Positions 26,793 to 35,341 of a DNA stretch of 43,786 nucleotides are shown piece after piece. The position numbers and the translations under genes are program-made. The DNA comes from an uncultured Chitinophagales bacterium (lineage in GTDB: Bacteria; Bacteroidota; Bacteroidia; Chitinophagales; Chitinophagaceae): assembly GCA_946886475.1 (NCBI GenBank), contig CAMPIQ010000013.1:1-43786 (forward strand), written 5' to 3'. The notes below the pieces were generated by a model that saw nothing but the letters and a program-made list of their open reading frames with translations, was not told where the DNA came from and did no database searches. Every line of letters begins with the position of its first letter. Position 1 is the stretch's first letter.

Positions 26793-28282
26793 ACACACAA
26801 CCAGCTATCATTGTGATATTCGGCGGCAGTGGCGACCTTGCCTATCGTAAATTATTACCTGCACTCTATAATTTATACCTGGATAATTACCTGCCTCCGG
26901 AATTCCTTATCATTGGACTGGCAAGGACTGAATATTCCAACACTGATTACAGGAAGTATATCAGGAAAGGCCTGGTTGAACATTCCAGAAGAAAAGAAAG
27001 AATTACCGAAGGATGGAAAGCCTTTTCTTCAAGGATAGAATATGTAAAGGCCGATCTTGAAAGCGACAGAACCTACCGTTCACTTGCTGCAAGAATAAAA
27101 AAACAGGAAGAAAGCTGGAAAACCAGGGCAACGGTTATTTTTTATATGTCCGTGGCCCCACAACTCGCGCCTGTTATAGCCGAAAAGCTTCATCATGCTA
27201 AACTCACTAATAATGCATCCAGATCGCGAATGGTTTTTGAAAAACCTTTCGGACACGATCTTCAAAGCGCCACCGAACTAAATGTAAGGCTCGGACAGTT
27301 ATTCAAAGAAAGCCAGATCTACCGTATTGATCATTACCTGGGAAAAGAAACTGTTCAGAATATACTTGCACTAAGATTTGCCAATGCACTGTTCGAGCCC
27401 ATATGGAACAGTCATTATATTGATCATGTGCAGATCACAGCTTCTGAAAGTATTGGTGTGGAAGAGAGAGGAGGCTATTATGAAAAGTCGGGTGCGTTAA
27501 AAGATATGGTGCAAAATCACATCCTTCAATTATTGTGCATGGTGGCCATGGAAGCTCCTGTATCATTTGAGGCTGATGAGATCAGGAATAAAAAACTGGA
27601 TGTTCTGAATGCAATAAGGAAACTGGATATAGATCATGTGCATGAAAATGCCGTTCGCGGTCAGTATGGGAAAGGCTGGATGAAGGGTAAGGAAATGAAA
27701 TCGTACAGGGAGGAAAAGAATGTATCACCCCAGTCAAACATCGAAACTTTTGCTGCCGTAAAATTTTTTGTTGACAACTGGAGGTGGAAGGATGTTCCCT
27801 TTTATGTAAGAACAGGAAAAGCAATGGCATCAAAATCCACACTGATCACCATTAAATTCAAGGAGGCGCCGCACTATGCATTTCCTGCTGAATCAGCTCA
27901 CACCTGGAGGTCAAATAATTTAACCATCAGCATACAGCCACAGATGGATATCAGGCTCCGGTTCCAGACAAAGATACCTGGCCCGCATATGACCCTTCAA
28001 CCTGTTGACATGATCTTTAGTTATGCAGATGCTTATGGCGATGATCATCCTGAAGCTTATGAAACCCTGCTTGAGGATGTAATTGAAGGGAATCCAACCC
28101 TATTCATGCGTGCCGACCAGATTGAAGCGGCATGGAGAGTAATTCAACCCATACAACAATCCTGGCAAACACGCCAGCCCGTTGGGTTTCCGAATTATGA
28201 ACCAGGAACCTGGGGACCTGAAGATGCAGAGGCATTGATAGCAAAGGACGGACACCACTGGGTAAGCCAGATGGAAGAATAA
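26789..28282 (+). CDS. zwf: Glucose-6-phosphate 1-dehydrogenase
   Basis: The first enzyme of the oxidative pentose-phosphate pathway has 497 residues here, the usual length. The NADP-binding N-terminus IVIFGGSGDLAYRKLLPAL shows the GxSGDLxxRK motif (residues 8-17). FEKPFGHDL and the active-site motif YRIDHYLGKETVQN (near 178-190) follow, and FYVRTGKAM is in the second domain. It overlaps gnd by ATGA. The 6-phosphogluconolactonase gene that often completes the set is not next to them. Confidence 0.97.
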   Translation: MNTQPAIIVIFGGSGDLAYRKLLPALYNLYLDNYLPPEFLIIGLARTEYSNTDYRKYIRKGLVEHSRRKERITEGWKAFSSRIEYVKADLESDRTYRSLAARIKKQEESWKTRATVIFYMSVAPQLAPVIAEKLHHAKLTNNASRSRMVFEKPFGHDLQSATELNVRLGQLFKESQIYRIDHYLGKETVQNILALRFANALFEPIWNSHYIDHVQITASESIGVEERGGYYEKSGALKDMVQNHILQLLCMVAMEAPVSFEADEIRNKKLDVLNAIRKLDIDHVHENAVRGQYGKGWMKGKEMKSYREEKNVSPQSNIETFAAVKFFVDNWRWKDVPFYVRTGKAMASKSTLITIKFKEAPHYAFPAESAHTWRSNNLTISIQPQMDIRLRFQTKIPGPHMTLQPVDMIFSYADAYGDDHPEAYETLLEDVIEGNPTLFMRADQIEAAWRVIQPIQQSWQTRQPVGFPNYEPGTWGPEDAEALIAKDGHHWVSQMEE

Positions 28283-28401
28283 CGCACTAATGAAAACAGA
28301 AGAAAAATGAAAGAGAAAAACAACTGTTGTTTGAATTGAGTTTCAGGCTTTGTGATGATGACCAATGGCCTTCTTTCCTTTAAATTCCTTATTTTTTCGC
28401 C

Positions 28402-29028
28402 ATGAAATATATCTGGGGATTATTATTACTTGTTGGATTTGCCTGTAATGACAAAGCGGAAACTACGGGCCCCTCATCTCCAAGGCCGAAAATACTTACG
28501 GACAGTAATAAGCCGGTTGCGCATGCCCGCAATCCCTATGTAGAGGTTGATGTGTCACCCATGGACATGAGCTATTTGCCTGCTGATTATCCCAAATTGC
28601 TCGTGAAAAAAAATATGCCGGTTGCAAGAGTTATTTATAGCCGTCCTCATAAACAGGGAAGAACCATATTTGGCAATCTTATTAAATATGGTGAACCATG
28701 GCGGTTGGGCGCGAATGAAGCTACCGAGATCGAATTCTTTCAGCCTGTTCAGATACTGGGAAAAAATATTGCTAAAGGGCGATATATTATCTACAGTATA
28801 CCTCATGAAAAAGAGTGGAATATTGTTTTGAATACAAATCTGAACAGCTGGGGATTGAACCTGGACAGCACAAAAGACGTGCACAGGTTTACCATCCCGG
28901 TGCAAAAAAAGGATCAGTCGGTTGAGTTCTTTTCCATGATTTTCCGCAATTCAAACACAGGAGCGGATCTAATAATTGCGTGGGATAGCCTGGAAGCCCG
29001 TTTACCAATTCAATTCAGGGAGCCATAA
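28402..29028 (+). CDS. DUF2911 lipoprotein
   Basis: The 208-residue protein has a lipoprotein-like signal (WGLLLLVGFAC, Cys near residue 15) and a DUF2911 domain. The family hallmarks are visible: ARVIYSRPHKQGRTIFG (near 74-90), YGEPWRLGANEATEIEF (near 95-111), LGKNIAKGRYIIYSIP and EWNIVLN. The biochemical role of the family is unknown; it is common in secreted proteins of Bacteroidota. It sits 119 bases after zwf and 3 bases before asnB on the same strand. Confidence 0.88.
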   Translation: MKYIWGLLLLVGFACNDKAETTGPSSPRPKILTDSNKPVAHARNPYVEVDVSPMDMSYLPADYPKLLVKKNMPVARVIYSRPHKQGRTIFGNLIKYGEPWRLGANEATEIEFFQPVQILGKNIAKGRYIIYSIPHEKEWNIVLNTNLNSWGLNLDSTKDVHRFTIPVQKKDQSVEFFSMIFRNSNTGADLIIAWDSLEARLPIQFREP

Positions 29029-29031
29029 TGC

Positions 29032-30873
29032 ATGTGTGGTATTGCCGGCATAGCCAGTAAAAATAGTGGGCTGATATCGCAACAAAGGATTTCAGCGGGA
29101 ACATCCTGCCTGAAGCACCGTGGGCCGGATGCCCATCATATTTGGCTGAATGAAGAAAGATCAATCGCACTTGGCCATAACAGATTGTCGGTAATTGATC
29201 TTACTCCTGCAGCTGCGCAACCCATGCATGTTGCTGACCGGTATACCATTGTTCATAATGGGGAGATCTATAATTTTTCCGGTATAAAAAAGGAATTAGG
29301 GGACAAGGGATATCGTTTTTTTTCCAATTCCGATACTGAGGTTATTGTTGCGGCCTATGCTGAATGGGGCGTTGAATGTATCCGGCATTTTGAAGGAATG
29401 TTTGCCTTTGCCATTTGGGATGAAAAGGAAAAAATCTTATTTGTTGCCAGAGACAGGTTTGGAGAAAAGCCCTTGTATTTTTTTTACGACGATGAACAAT
29501 TTGCATTTGGCTCTGAAATGAAAACATTATGGAGTTTTGGTTTACCAAAAGAAGTAAACCAAAGCATGTTGTACAATTTTCTGACCATTGGTTATTCTTC
29601 AAATCCTTCGCAGCCGGAAGAAACATTCTACATGAATATCAGCAAGCTTCCTGCTGCCAGTTTTGCATTGTATAATGTGCAAACACATGAATTGCAGGTT
29701 GAAAAATACTGGCAGGTGTATCCGGAATTGGATCATCGAATCAAAGAAGAAGAAGCCGTTGAAATATTTGATGGCTTATTGAATTCATCGGTCCGGAAAA
29801 AACTAATAAGTGATGTTCCTGTTGGCACCAGCTTGAGCGGTGGGCTTGATAGTTCTGCTATTGTAGCGTTTTGCGATCAGCAATCAGCCAATCAGTACAG
29901 CCATAAATGTTTTACCGCAGCTTTCAGTGGATTTGAAAAAAACGAATTGCAGTACGCTTCAGCCGTGGCGAAACAATTTGAACTCGATCACATTGTTGTG
30001 GAAATAGAGGAAGCCTCTGTGGCTGATTTAATGGAAGAGGTAATGCAGTTTCAGGAAGAACCATTCAGTTCGGCGAGTGTACTTGCCCAGTATAAAGTGT
30101 ATGAGGCTGCAAAGAAAAATGGTGTTACAGTTTTACTGGATGGACAGGGAGCAGATGAAGTGCTTGGCGGATATGCCAAATACTATAAATGGTATTGGCA
30201 GGAGTTATTCAGGAACAAACAACTTGGCAAATCAGGAGAGATCAGGGCTGCACGTGACCTTGGTGTTCATGAAGGTTTCGGGTTGAAAAATAAGCTGGCT
30301 GCTTTACTTCCTGAATTCAGTGCAGGTATTCTCCAGTCGGCAAAATCCAAAGCAGCTTTTAATCATCCCGGTTTAAACCGTGACTTTGCCTTTGCACACA
30401 AACGAGAGCTCTACTATTCAACTCCAACCAGGTTTGATCTGAACGGAGCATTATATTTCAATAGTTTTGTGTACGGACTTGAAGAATTGCTGCGGCTGGC
30501 GGACCGCAACAGTATGGCCCATGCTACCGAAGTAAGGCTCCCTTATCTTGATCATCATCTGGTAGAGTTTCTTTTTACCCTGCCACCGGGTTTTAAAATA
30601 AAACATGGGTGGACCAAGTGGTTATTGAGAAGATCAGCGGAAAAGATGTTACCTGCATCCATTGCATGGAGAAAAGATAAGATCGGCTTTGAACCACCCC
30701 AGGAATTATGGATGAATAACAAACTGGTGCAGGAATCAATAAGAAAAGGGAAAGAAAAACTGGTTAATCATGGGATACTTGACAAGTCGGTATTAAAAAA
30801 AATACAGCCGCACACAGCATATGCGGCTGAAGGGGTGGATTGGAAATACTGGTCATCTTCATTTCTGTTCTGA
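29032..30873 (+). CDS. asnB: Asparagine synthase (glutamine-hydrolysing)
   Basis: The enzyme of 613 residues has an N-terminal class II glutamine amidotransferase domain with the nucleophile Cys2 in MCGIAGIAS, plus HRGPDAHH, LGHNRLSVID and HNGEIYNF. The C-terminal synthetase domain has the PP-loop SLSGGLDSSAIVAF near residue 266. The later EVRLPYLDHHLVEFL and WRKDKIGFEPP segments are typical of the asnB group. It makes asparagine or, in some clusters, amidates a glycan or peptide; no neighbour points to the latter. It ends one base before the convergent PepSY-like gene. Confidence 0.93.
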   Translation: MCGIAGIASKNSGLISQQRISAGTSCLKHRGPDAHHIWLNEERSIALGHNRLSVIDLTPAAAQPMHVADRYTIVHNGEIYNFSGIKKELGDKGYRFFSNSDTEVIVAAYAEWGVECIRHFEGMFAFAIWDEKEKILFVARDRFGEKPLYFFYDDEQFAFGSEMKTLWSFGLPKEVNQSMLYNFLTIGYSSNPSQPEETFYMNISKLPAASFALYNVQTHELQVEKYWQVYPELDHRIKEEEAVEIFDGLLNSSVRKKLISDVPVGTSLSGGLDSSAIVAFCDQQSANQYSHKCFTAAFSGFEKNELQYASAVAKQFELDHIVVEIEEASVADLMEEVMQFQEEPFSSASVLAQYKVYEAAKKNGVTVLLDGQGADEVLGGYAKYYKWYWQELFRNKQLGKSGEIRAARDLGVHEGFGLKNKLAALLPEFSAGILQSAKSKAAFNHPGLNRDFAFAHKRELYYSTPTRFDLNGALYFNSFVYGLEELLRLADRNSMAHATEVRLPYLDHHLVEFLFTLPPGFKIKHGWTKWLLRRSAEKMLPASIAWRKDKIGFEPPQELWMNNKLVQESIRKGKEKLVNHGILDKSVLKKIQPHTAYAAEGVDWKYWSSSFLF

Positions 30874-30874
30874 G

Positions 30875-31312
30875 TCAGGCTTTTTTGAATTTTTTCTCAA
30901 CCCTGATCGAACCATAGCTATCAACCCTCACTTCCATCCAATGTGTTTTATCTTCCAGCATTATATAATAGTAAGTTCCATTGTCTGAAGAAACCTCTGT
31001 TACACCAAAGATCTTTTTACTGGTGTATTTTGATTTTACTTTTGTCATTACAAGTAATGGAAGGCTTTCTTCATTATAGTAGCGGTAGGTTTTGAGGATA
31101 TGACCCTCCCTGTCATAATATACTTTTGAAGCAATTTCGTTCTGGGTAAATTTTACCTGGTAATTATCACCCAGTACAGACCAGCTTACATCTTCGGCCG
31201 ATTGAAATGTTTTATTGAACGCTTCCAATACTTTTTCATCTACTACCGGGTCAAAGGCAAATACAGCTAAACTGGAAACCAGGGCGAACGCTGCTAAAAA
31301 GAACTTTTTCAT
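30875..31312 (-). CDS. Exported PepSY-like small protein
   Basis: This 145-residue protein has a clear signal peptide (FFLAAFALVSSLAVFAF). The mature part follows the beta-lactamase-inhibitor-like, PepSY-like pattern of Bacteroidota, with FNKTFQSAEDVSWSVLGDNYQVKF quoted as FNKTFQSAEDVSW and NYQVKF, then a KVYYDREGHILKTYRYY stretch. It ends VEKKF. The function is unknown; such proteins are periplasmic and may bind peptides or proteases. It stands alone, with about 300 bases upstream before the next gene. Confidence 0.72.
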   Translation of the reverse strand: MKKFFLAAFALVSSLAVFAFDPVVDEKVLEAFNKTFQSAEDVSWSVLGDNYQVKFTQNEIASKVYYDREGHILKTYRYYNEESLPLLVMTKVKSKYTSKKIFGVTEVSSDNGTYYYIMLEDKTHWMEVRVDSYGSIRVEKKFKKA

Positions 31313-31613
31313 AATTGTGGTTTTAAAGGTTTTCTCGAATCGTTAACCATACGAATGTATTCGTAAATAATGTCGTTTGGATTTGTTTTACACCACAGGC
31401 ATTAACATTTGCTTTTCATTGGGTCAGTTTTGCATCATATTGAAACAAAGAGGAAAATTTAAAGGATGAATGGATGCTAATGGTTATGAACTGCTATGCC
31501 AATATTGTTTTTCTGAATTTAATATGTTGTTAATGTGGAATAGTGGCAATTAAAACACCTTTCAGAAACTTATTGAAATGTATTCTTCATCTTTGCTTAC
31601 TTAAATTCTAATT
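31313..31613. other. Intergenic region between divergent genes
   Basis: The 301 bases between the PepSY-like gene (minus) and the cystathionine gene (plus) are AT-rich and hold no supportable gene. The right part has CATCTTTG about 23 bases before the plus-strand ATG, one mismatch from TAnnTTTG, so a promoter for the plus-strand gene is likely here. I see no repeat or RNA structure of note. Confidence 0.5.
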
Positions 31614-32753
31614 ATGAAGCCAGGAACAAAATTTATACATGCAGGAGTGGAACCAGATCCTACAACCGGAGCTATAATGACGCCCATCTATCAGACTTCG
31701 ACCTATGTACAGGAGGCACCCGCCCAGCATAAAGGTTATGAATATGCACGAAGCCAGAATCCAACAAGAACTGTATTGGAGTCAGCATTTGCCGTTATAG
31801 AGAATGGTAAATATGGACTTGCTTTCAGCAGTGGTGTGGCGGCAACAGATGCCGTAATAAAATTGTTGAATCCCGGTGATGAAGTGATTGCTACCAACGA
31901 TATGTATGGCGGTTCTTACAGGCTTTTTTCAAAAGTGTTCGAAAGGTTTGGAATTAAATTCCATTACGTGAATATGCAGGATGCCGACAATATCACCTCT
32001 TACATCAATTCAAATACAAAGCTCATATGGACGGAAACGCCAACCAATCCATTGATGAATATCTGTGACATTGAGGCAATTGCCGTTATTGCCAAAAAGC
32101 ACAACGTGCTTCTTTGTGTTGACAATACCTTTGCTTCTCCTTATTTACAAAATCCGCTTGACCTTGGCGCCGATATAGTAATGCACTCTGTTACAAAATA
32201 TCTCGGTGGGCATAGCGATGTGATCCAGGGATGCCTGGTTATGAATGATAAAGAACTAAGGGAAAAATTATATTTTATCCAGAAATCGTGCGGTGCCGTT
32301 CCAGGTCCTATGGATTGCTTTCTTGTTTTACGTGGTATCAAAACACTGCATGTGCGCATGCAGCGGCATTGTGAGAACGGAGAGAAAATAGCTCATTTCC
32401 TTCGCAATCATCCAAAGGTTGGAAAAGTTTACTGGTGTGGTTTTGAAGATCATCCTAACTATGCCATTGCAAAAAAGCAAATGCGTGGCTTCGGCGGCAT
32501 GATGAGCTTTACTTTAAAGGATGATAGTGTAGATACTGCAAAAAAATTATTGTCTTCAACCAATGTATTCGCTCTGGCTGAAAGTCTGGGTGGAGTGGAA
32601 TCATTGATCAATCACCCGGCAACCATGACCCATGCTTCCATTCCAAGGGAAGAAAGGATTAAAAATGGTTTATCAGATTCCCTGATCAGGCTGAGTGTGG
32701 GCATTGAAGATGTGGACGACCTGATAGAAGACCTTAAACAGGCCATAGGATAA
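31614..32753 (+). CDS. Cystathionine gamma-synthase/lyase-type PLP enzyme
   Basis: This Cys/Met-metabolism PLP enzyme of 379 residues has the pyridoxal-binding lysine at about Lys195 in MHSVTKYLGGHSD, the phosphate-binding SSGVAATDAV region, YARSQNPTR near the N-terminus, TPTNPLMNICDI and the C-terminal SLGGVESLINHPATMTH. It could be cystathionine gamma-synthase (MetB) or cystathionine gamma-lyase, which cannot be told apart by eye; both use the same fold. A perfect terminator follows immediately and begins inside the stop codon. Confidence 0.9.
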   Translation: MKPGTKFIHAGVEPDPTTGAIMTPIYQTSTYVQEAPAQHKGYEYARSQNPTRTVLESAFAVIENGKYGLAFSSGVAATDAVIKLLNPGDEVIATNDMYGGSYRLFSKVFERFGIKFHYVNMQDADNITSYINSNTKLIWTETPTNPLMNICDIEAIAVIAKKHNVLLCVDNTFASPYLQNPLDLGADIVMHSVTKYLGGHSDVIQGCLVMNDKELREKLYFIQKSCGAVPGPMDCFLVLRGIKTLHVRMQRHCENGEKIAHFLRNHPKVGKVYWCGFEDHPNYAIAKKQMRGFGGMMSFTLKDDSVDTAKKLLSSTNVFALAESLGGVESLINHPATMTHASIPREERIKNGLSDSLIRLSVGIEDVDDLIEDLKQAIG

Positions 32754-32788
32754 AAAATGATTCCGGCTTTTGGCCGGAATCATTTTTT
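32752..32788 (+). terminator. Long intrinsic terminator overlapping the metB-like stop codon
   Basis: Arms 32752-32767 and 32773-32788 are fully complementary over 16 base pairs, including A and T tails, with a 5-base loop. The left arm begins with the last two bases of the TAA stop. It can act in both directions, but only the plus strand has a gene upstream. Confidence 0.92.
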
Positions 32789-32841
32789 AATCACAACCTT
32801 TTGCTTTCATTTGCAGTCCTGATTTAGAAACCTTTCCACAC

Positions 32842-33759
32842 ATGAAGAAATTGTTCTTGTCTCTCATTGTATTTTTTGCTGTGAACAGCGTACAGGCAAA
32901 AGACTCCGTTTTTTATTTTAAAACCTCTGACAATGTAAACCTCTATGTTCGCATTGCCGGGCAGGGAAAACCCTGCCTGTTTGTGCACGGCGGTCCGGGT
33001 TCCACCAGTTATTATTTTGAGGCCATGCCATCGGCCGTTCTGGTTGAAAAGAAATTACAAATGATCTATTTTGATCAGCGCGGATCCGGCCGGTCCGATT
33101 CAGCTTTAAATAATGATTATTCACTGGGCCGTATGGAAAAGGACATGGAAGAGATCCGCAGGGCCCTGAAGATCAAAAACTGGATGGTAATGGGACATTC
33201 ATTTGGTGGGATACTCTTGACCAATTATGCCGGTCATTACCCTAATGCAATAAAAGGACTGATGATCATTCATGGAACACTTAATATGGAAGCTTCCATG
33301 AAAAGCCATCTGGAGTTTGGACTGGCCGAACTGGACATCCGTGATAAGAGAGCCTATGTAGATAGTTCAAAACCCCTGATTGAAAGGGTAGGTATGGTGC
33401 ATGAACTTTTAAGTGAACGGAATCTCTGGTATAAGCTTATGTACCGGAATGCCTTTGAAAAGAAGTTCAATGATTCTGTTACGCTTTCTTCGGGGAAATT
33501 CAACCGGCATTTTGCATCTGTTATCTGGAGCGTGCCAGATTACTGGGAAGACTTCACTCCTTTATCAGCAAAGATCAAATGTCCTGTATTGGTAATGAGA
33601 GGTGAAAAGGATTATGCAATAGGTGTGGATCATTATAAAAGCTTCCGTTTTCCCAACCAGGCAACTGTGCATTATATAGGCGGGCACGCTCCATTCCAGG
33701 AAGAGCCGCAATGGTTTGCAGAAAAGATCCTCGATTTCGTAAAAACAAGTTACCGTTGA
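32842..33759 (+). CDS. Exported alpha/beta hydrolase, proline iminopeptidase-like
   Basis: The protein of 305 residues has a signal peptide (LFLSLIVFFAVNSVQA) and an alpha/beta hydrolase domain. FVHGGPGSTSYYF (near 47-59) is the oxyanion HGGPG motif of peptidase family S33; MGHSFGGIL gives the nucleophile Ser (GxSxG). MRGEKDYAIG probably has the Asp, and GGHAPFQEEP the His. YFDQRGSGRSDSA after the HGGP motif is also typical. A peptidase or esterase in the periplasm is expected. The next gene begins at its stop codon (TTGA). Confidence 0.87.
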   Translation: MKKLFLSLIVFFAVNSVQAKDSVFYFKTSDNVNLYVRIAGQGKPCLFVHGGPGSTSYYFEAMPSAVLVEKKLQMIYFDQRGSGRSDSALNNDYSLGRMEKDMEEIRRALKIKNWMVMGHSFGGILLTNYAGHYPNAIKGLMIIHGTLNMEASMKSHLEFGLAELDIRDKRAYVDSSKPLIERVGMVHELLSERNLWYKLMYRNAFEKKFNDSVTLSSGKFNRHFASVIWSVPDYWEDFTPLSAKIKCPVLVMRGEKDYAIGVDHYKSFRFPNQATVHYIGGHAPFQEEPQWFAEKILDFVKTSYR

Positions 33760-34496
33760 AAGCATTTTTGCAAATATCCAGAAGGACCGCTTTATTAATA
33801 GTGGCGCTGGCCGTTGCCGGATCCTCAATAATGTCACAAACAAAGGTTGTATTGATACCTACCATACATGGCCTTCACCGTATCAACCATCAATACAGTT
33901 ATGATTCATTAAAACATATTGTTTCAGCAATTCAACCATCGGTGATTGCTGTAGAGATACGGGACGAAGATGTGAATGCCGATACAGGCTATCTGAAGAT
34001 CAATTATCCTTATGAAATGTGGATGATGCGTTATTGGTTTCCGAATACTGCCATTGAGGGCTTTGACTGGCTGGGTGCTGACATTGAAAAGAAAACCATT
34101 CCCGGAAACTATTGGAAGGAGATATCGGCAGTAAAACAAATGGAAAAACAGTTGGCAGCTGATAGTTTGAATAATGCCGCAGCAGGCCTTTGCAATGAAT
34201 ACAATGACCAGAGATTGTCCATATTGAAAGCATCATCCCTTTCATCAATTTTACAATCAAAGGATACCCTGTTAATAAAAGCCTATTACAATTGCCTGCA
34301 AACCCGCTTAGGTGATACCAGGTATGCGGCCATGTTGGAATTTTACAGGGAAAGAAATCAAAAAATGATGGAACGCATTAAAGCTGTGGTGGATAAGCAC
34401 CAGGGAAAAACGATCGCTATACTCACAGGGGATGATCATTATCCCTTTCTTTTAAATTACCTGCGCACATTAAACATTGTATTATTGCATCCATAG
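33756..34496 (+). CDS. TraB/GumN/ChaN-superfamily-like exported protein
   Basis: The 246-residue product begins after a hydrophobic signal (TALLIVALAVAGSSIMSQ). I chose the TTG at 33756, which overlaps the upstream stop codon as TTGA; an earlier ATG at 33711 lies inside the hydrolase gene, and nothing before the signal seems conserved. VVLIPTIHGLHR with the later IVSAIQPSVIAVEIRDEDVN (quoted as IQPSVIAVEIRDED) resembles the N-terminal strand and 'HG...ELD' part of the TraB/GumN fold. RNQKMMERIKAVVDKHQGK and IAILTGDDHYPFLLNYL match the C-terminal RN-x2-M and G-x-x-H part. A metal-dependent hydrolase or heme-binding role is possible. The identification is by fold pattern only. Confidence 0.55.
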   Translation: MKAFLQISRRTALLIVALAVAGSSIMSQTKVVLIPTIHGLHRINHQYSYDSLKHIVSAIQPSVIAVEIRDEDVNADTGYLKINYPYEMWMMRYWFPNTAIEGFDWLGADIEKKTIPGNYWKEISAVKQMEKQLAADSLNNAAAGLCNEYNDQRLSILKASSLSSILQSKDTLLIKAYYNCLQTRLGDTRYAAMLEFYRERNQKMMERIKAVVDKHQGKTIAILTGDDHYPFLLNYLRTLNIVLLHP

Positions 34497-34497
34497 T

Positions 34498-35277
34498 ATG
34501 GCCATGCTGAAGCATGATTTAAAAAATTTTCTGGATAGAAAGACCGTTGAGTACAATCAGCCATCATTTATTTTACATGATCCGGTTTCCATACCTCATT
34601 CTTTTCAAAAAAAGCAGGACATAGAAATTGCAGGTTTTTTCGCAGCCATCTTTGCCTGGGGCAACCGTACCATTATTATTAGAAAAAGCCGTGAGCTTAT
34701 TCAGATGATGGATAATGCTCCTTATGATTTTTGTTTGCATCATAATACAACCGATCTGAAAAGATTGCTTCCTTTCTGTCATCGCACCTTCAATGCAACC
34801 GACCTGTTGTACTTCATTGAATTTTTTAAATATCATTACAGTTATCATCAGAGTCTTGAAACAGCATTTACCAGGTGGATGGATGACAATGACCAGAATG
34901 TAGAAAAAGCGCTGACAGGATTTCATCAATATTTTTTTTCCTTACCGGATGCACCTCCAAGAACCAGGAAACATATAGCCTCGCCTCAGAAAAATTCAAC
35001 CTGCAAAAGGCTGAACATGTTCTTAAGATGGATGGTTAGAAAAGATAACTGTGGAGTTGATTTCGGGATCTGGGAAAACATCCGGCCTTCCCAGTTAATT
35101 TGCCCGGTTGATCTTCACGTTGCCCGCGTGGCCAAACGGTTCGGCCTGATCAAAAGAAAACAGCCTGACTGGCTAACGGCAGTTGAATTAACCGGCAACC
35201 TTAAAAAATTCGATCCCAACGACCCCGCTAAATATGACTTTGCGCTATTTGGACTGGGCGTAGTGGAAAAATATTAA
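34498..35277 (+). CDS. TIGR02757 family protein (DUF2400)
   Basis: The 259-residue protein is recognised by DIEIAGFFAAIFAWGNRTII (near residues 40-60), the HRTFNATDLLYFIEF segment, the KRLNMFLRWMVRKDNCGVDFGIW segment, quoted as MFLRWMVRKDNCGVDFG, and CPVDLHVARVAKRFGL near the C-terminus. The last part resembles the helix-hairpin-helix DNA glycosylase fold (endonuclease III-like), so a DNA-repair role is often suspected but is not established. It starts 1 base after the TraB-like gene; another ATG two codons later is equally possible. Confidence 0.88.
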   Translation: MAMLKHDLKNFLDRKTVEYNQPSFILHDPVSIPHSFQKKQDIEIAGFFAAIFAWGNRTIIIRKSRELIQMMDNAPYDFCLHHNTTDLKRLLPFCHRTFNATDLLYFIEFFKYHYSYHQSLETAFTRWMDDNDQNVEKALTGFHQYFFSLPDAPPRTRKHIASPQKNSTCKRLNMFLRWMVRKDNCGVDFGIWENIRPSQLICPVDLHVARVAKRFGLIKRKQPDWLTAVELTGNLKKFDPNDPAKYDFALFGLGVVEKY

Positions 35278-35341
35278 ATTCAACAAAGATTAACCAGTGT
35301 CAATTGTTGAAAGAGAAATGTTACCCTTAAAACAACAATAT

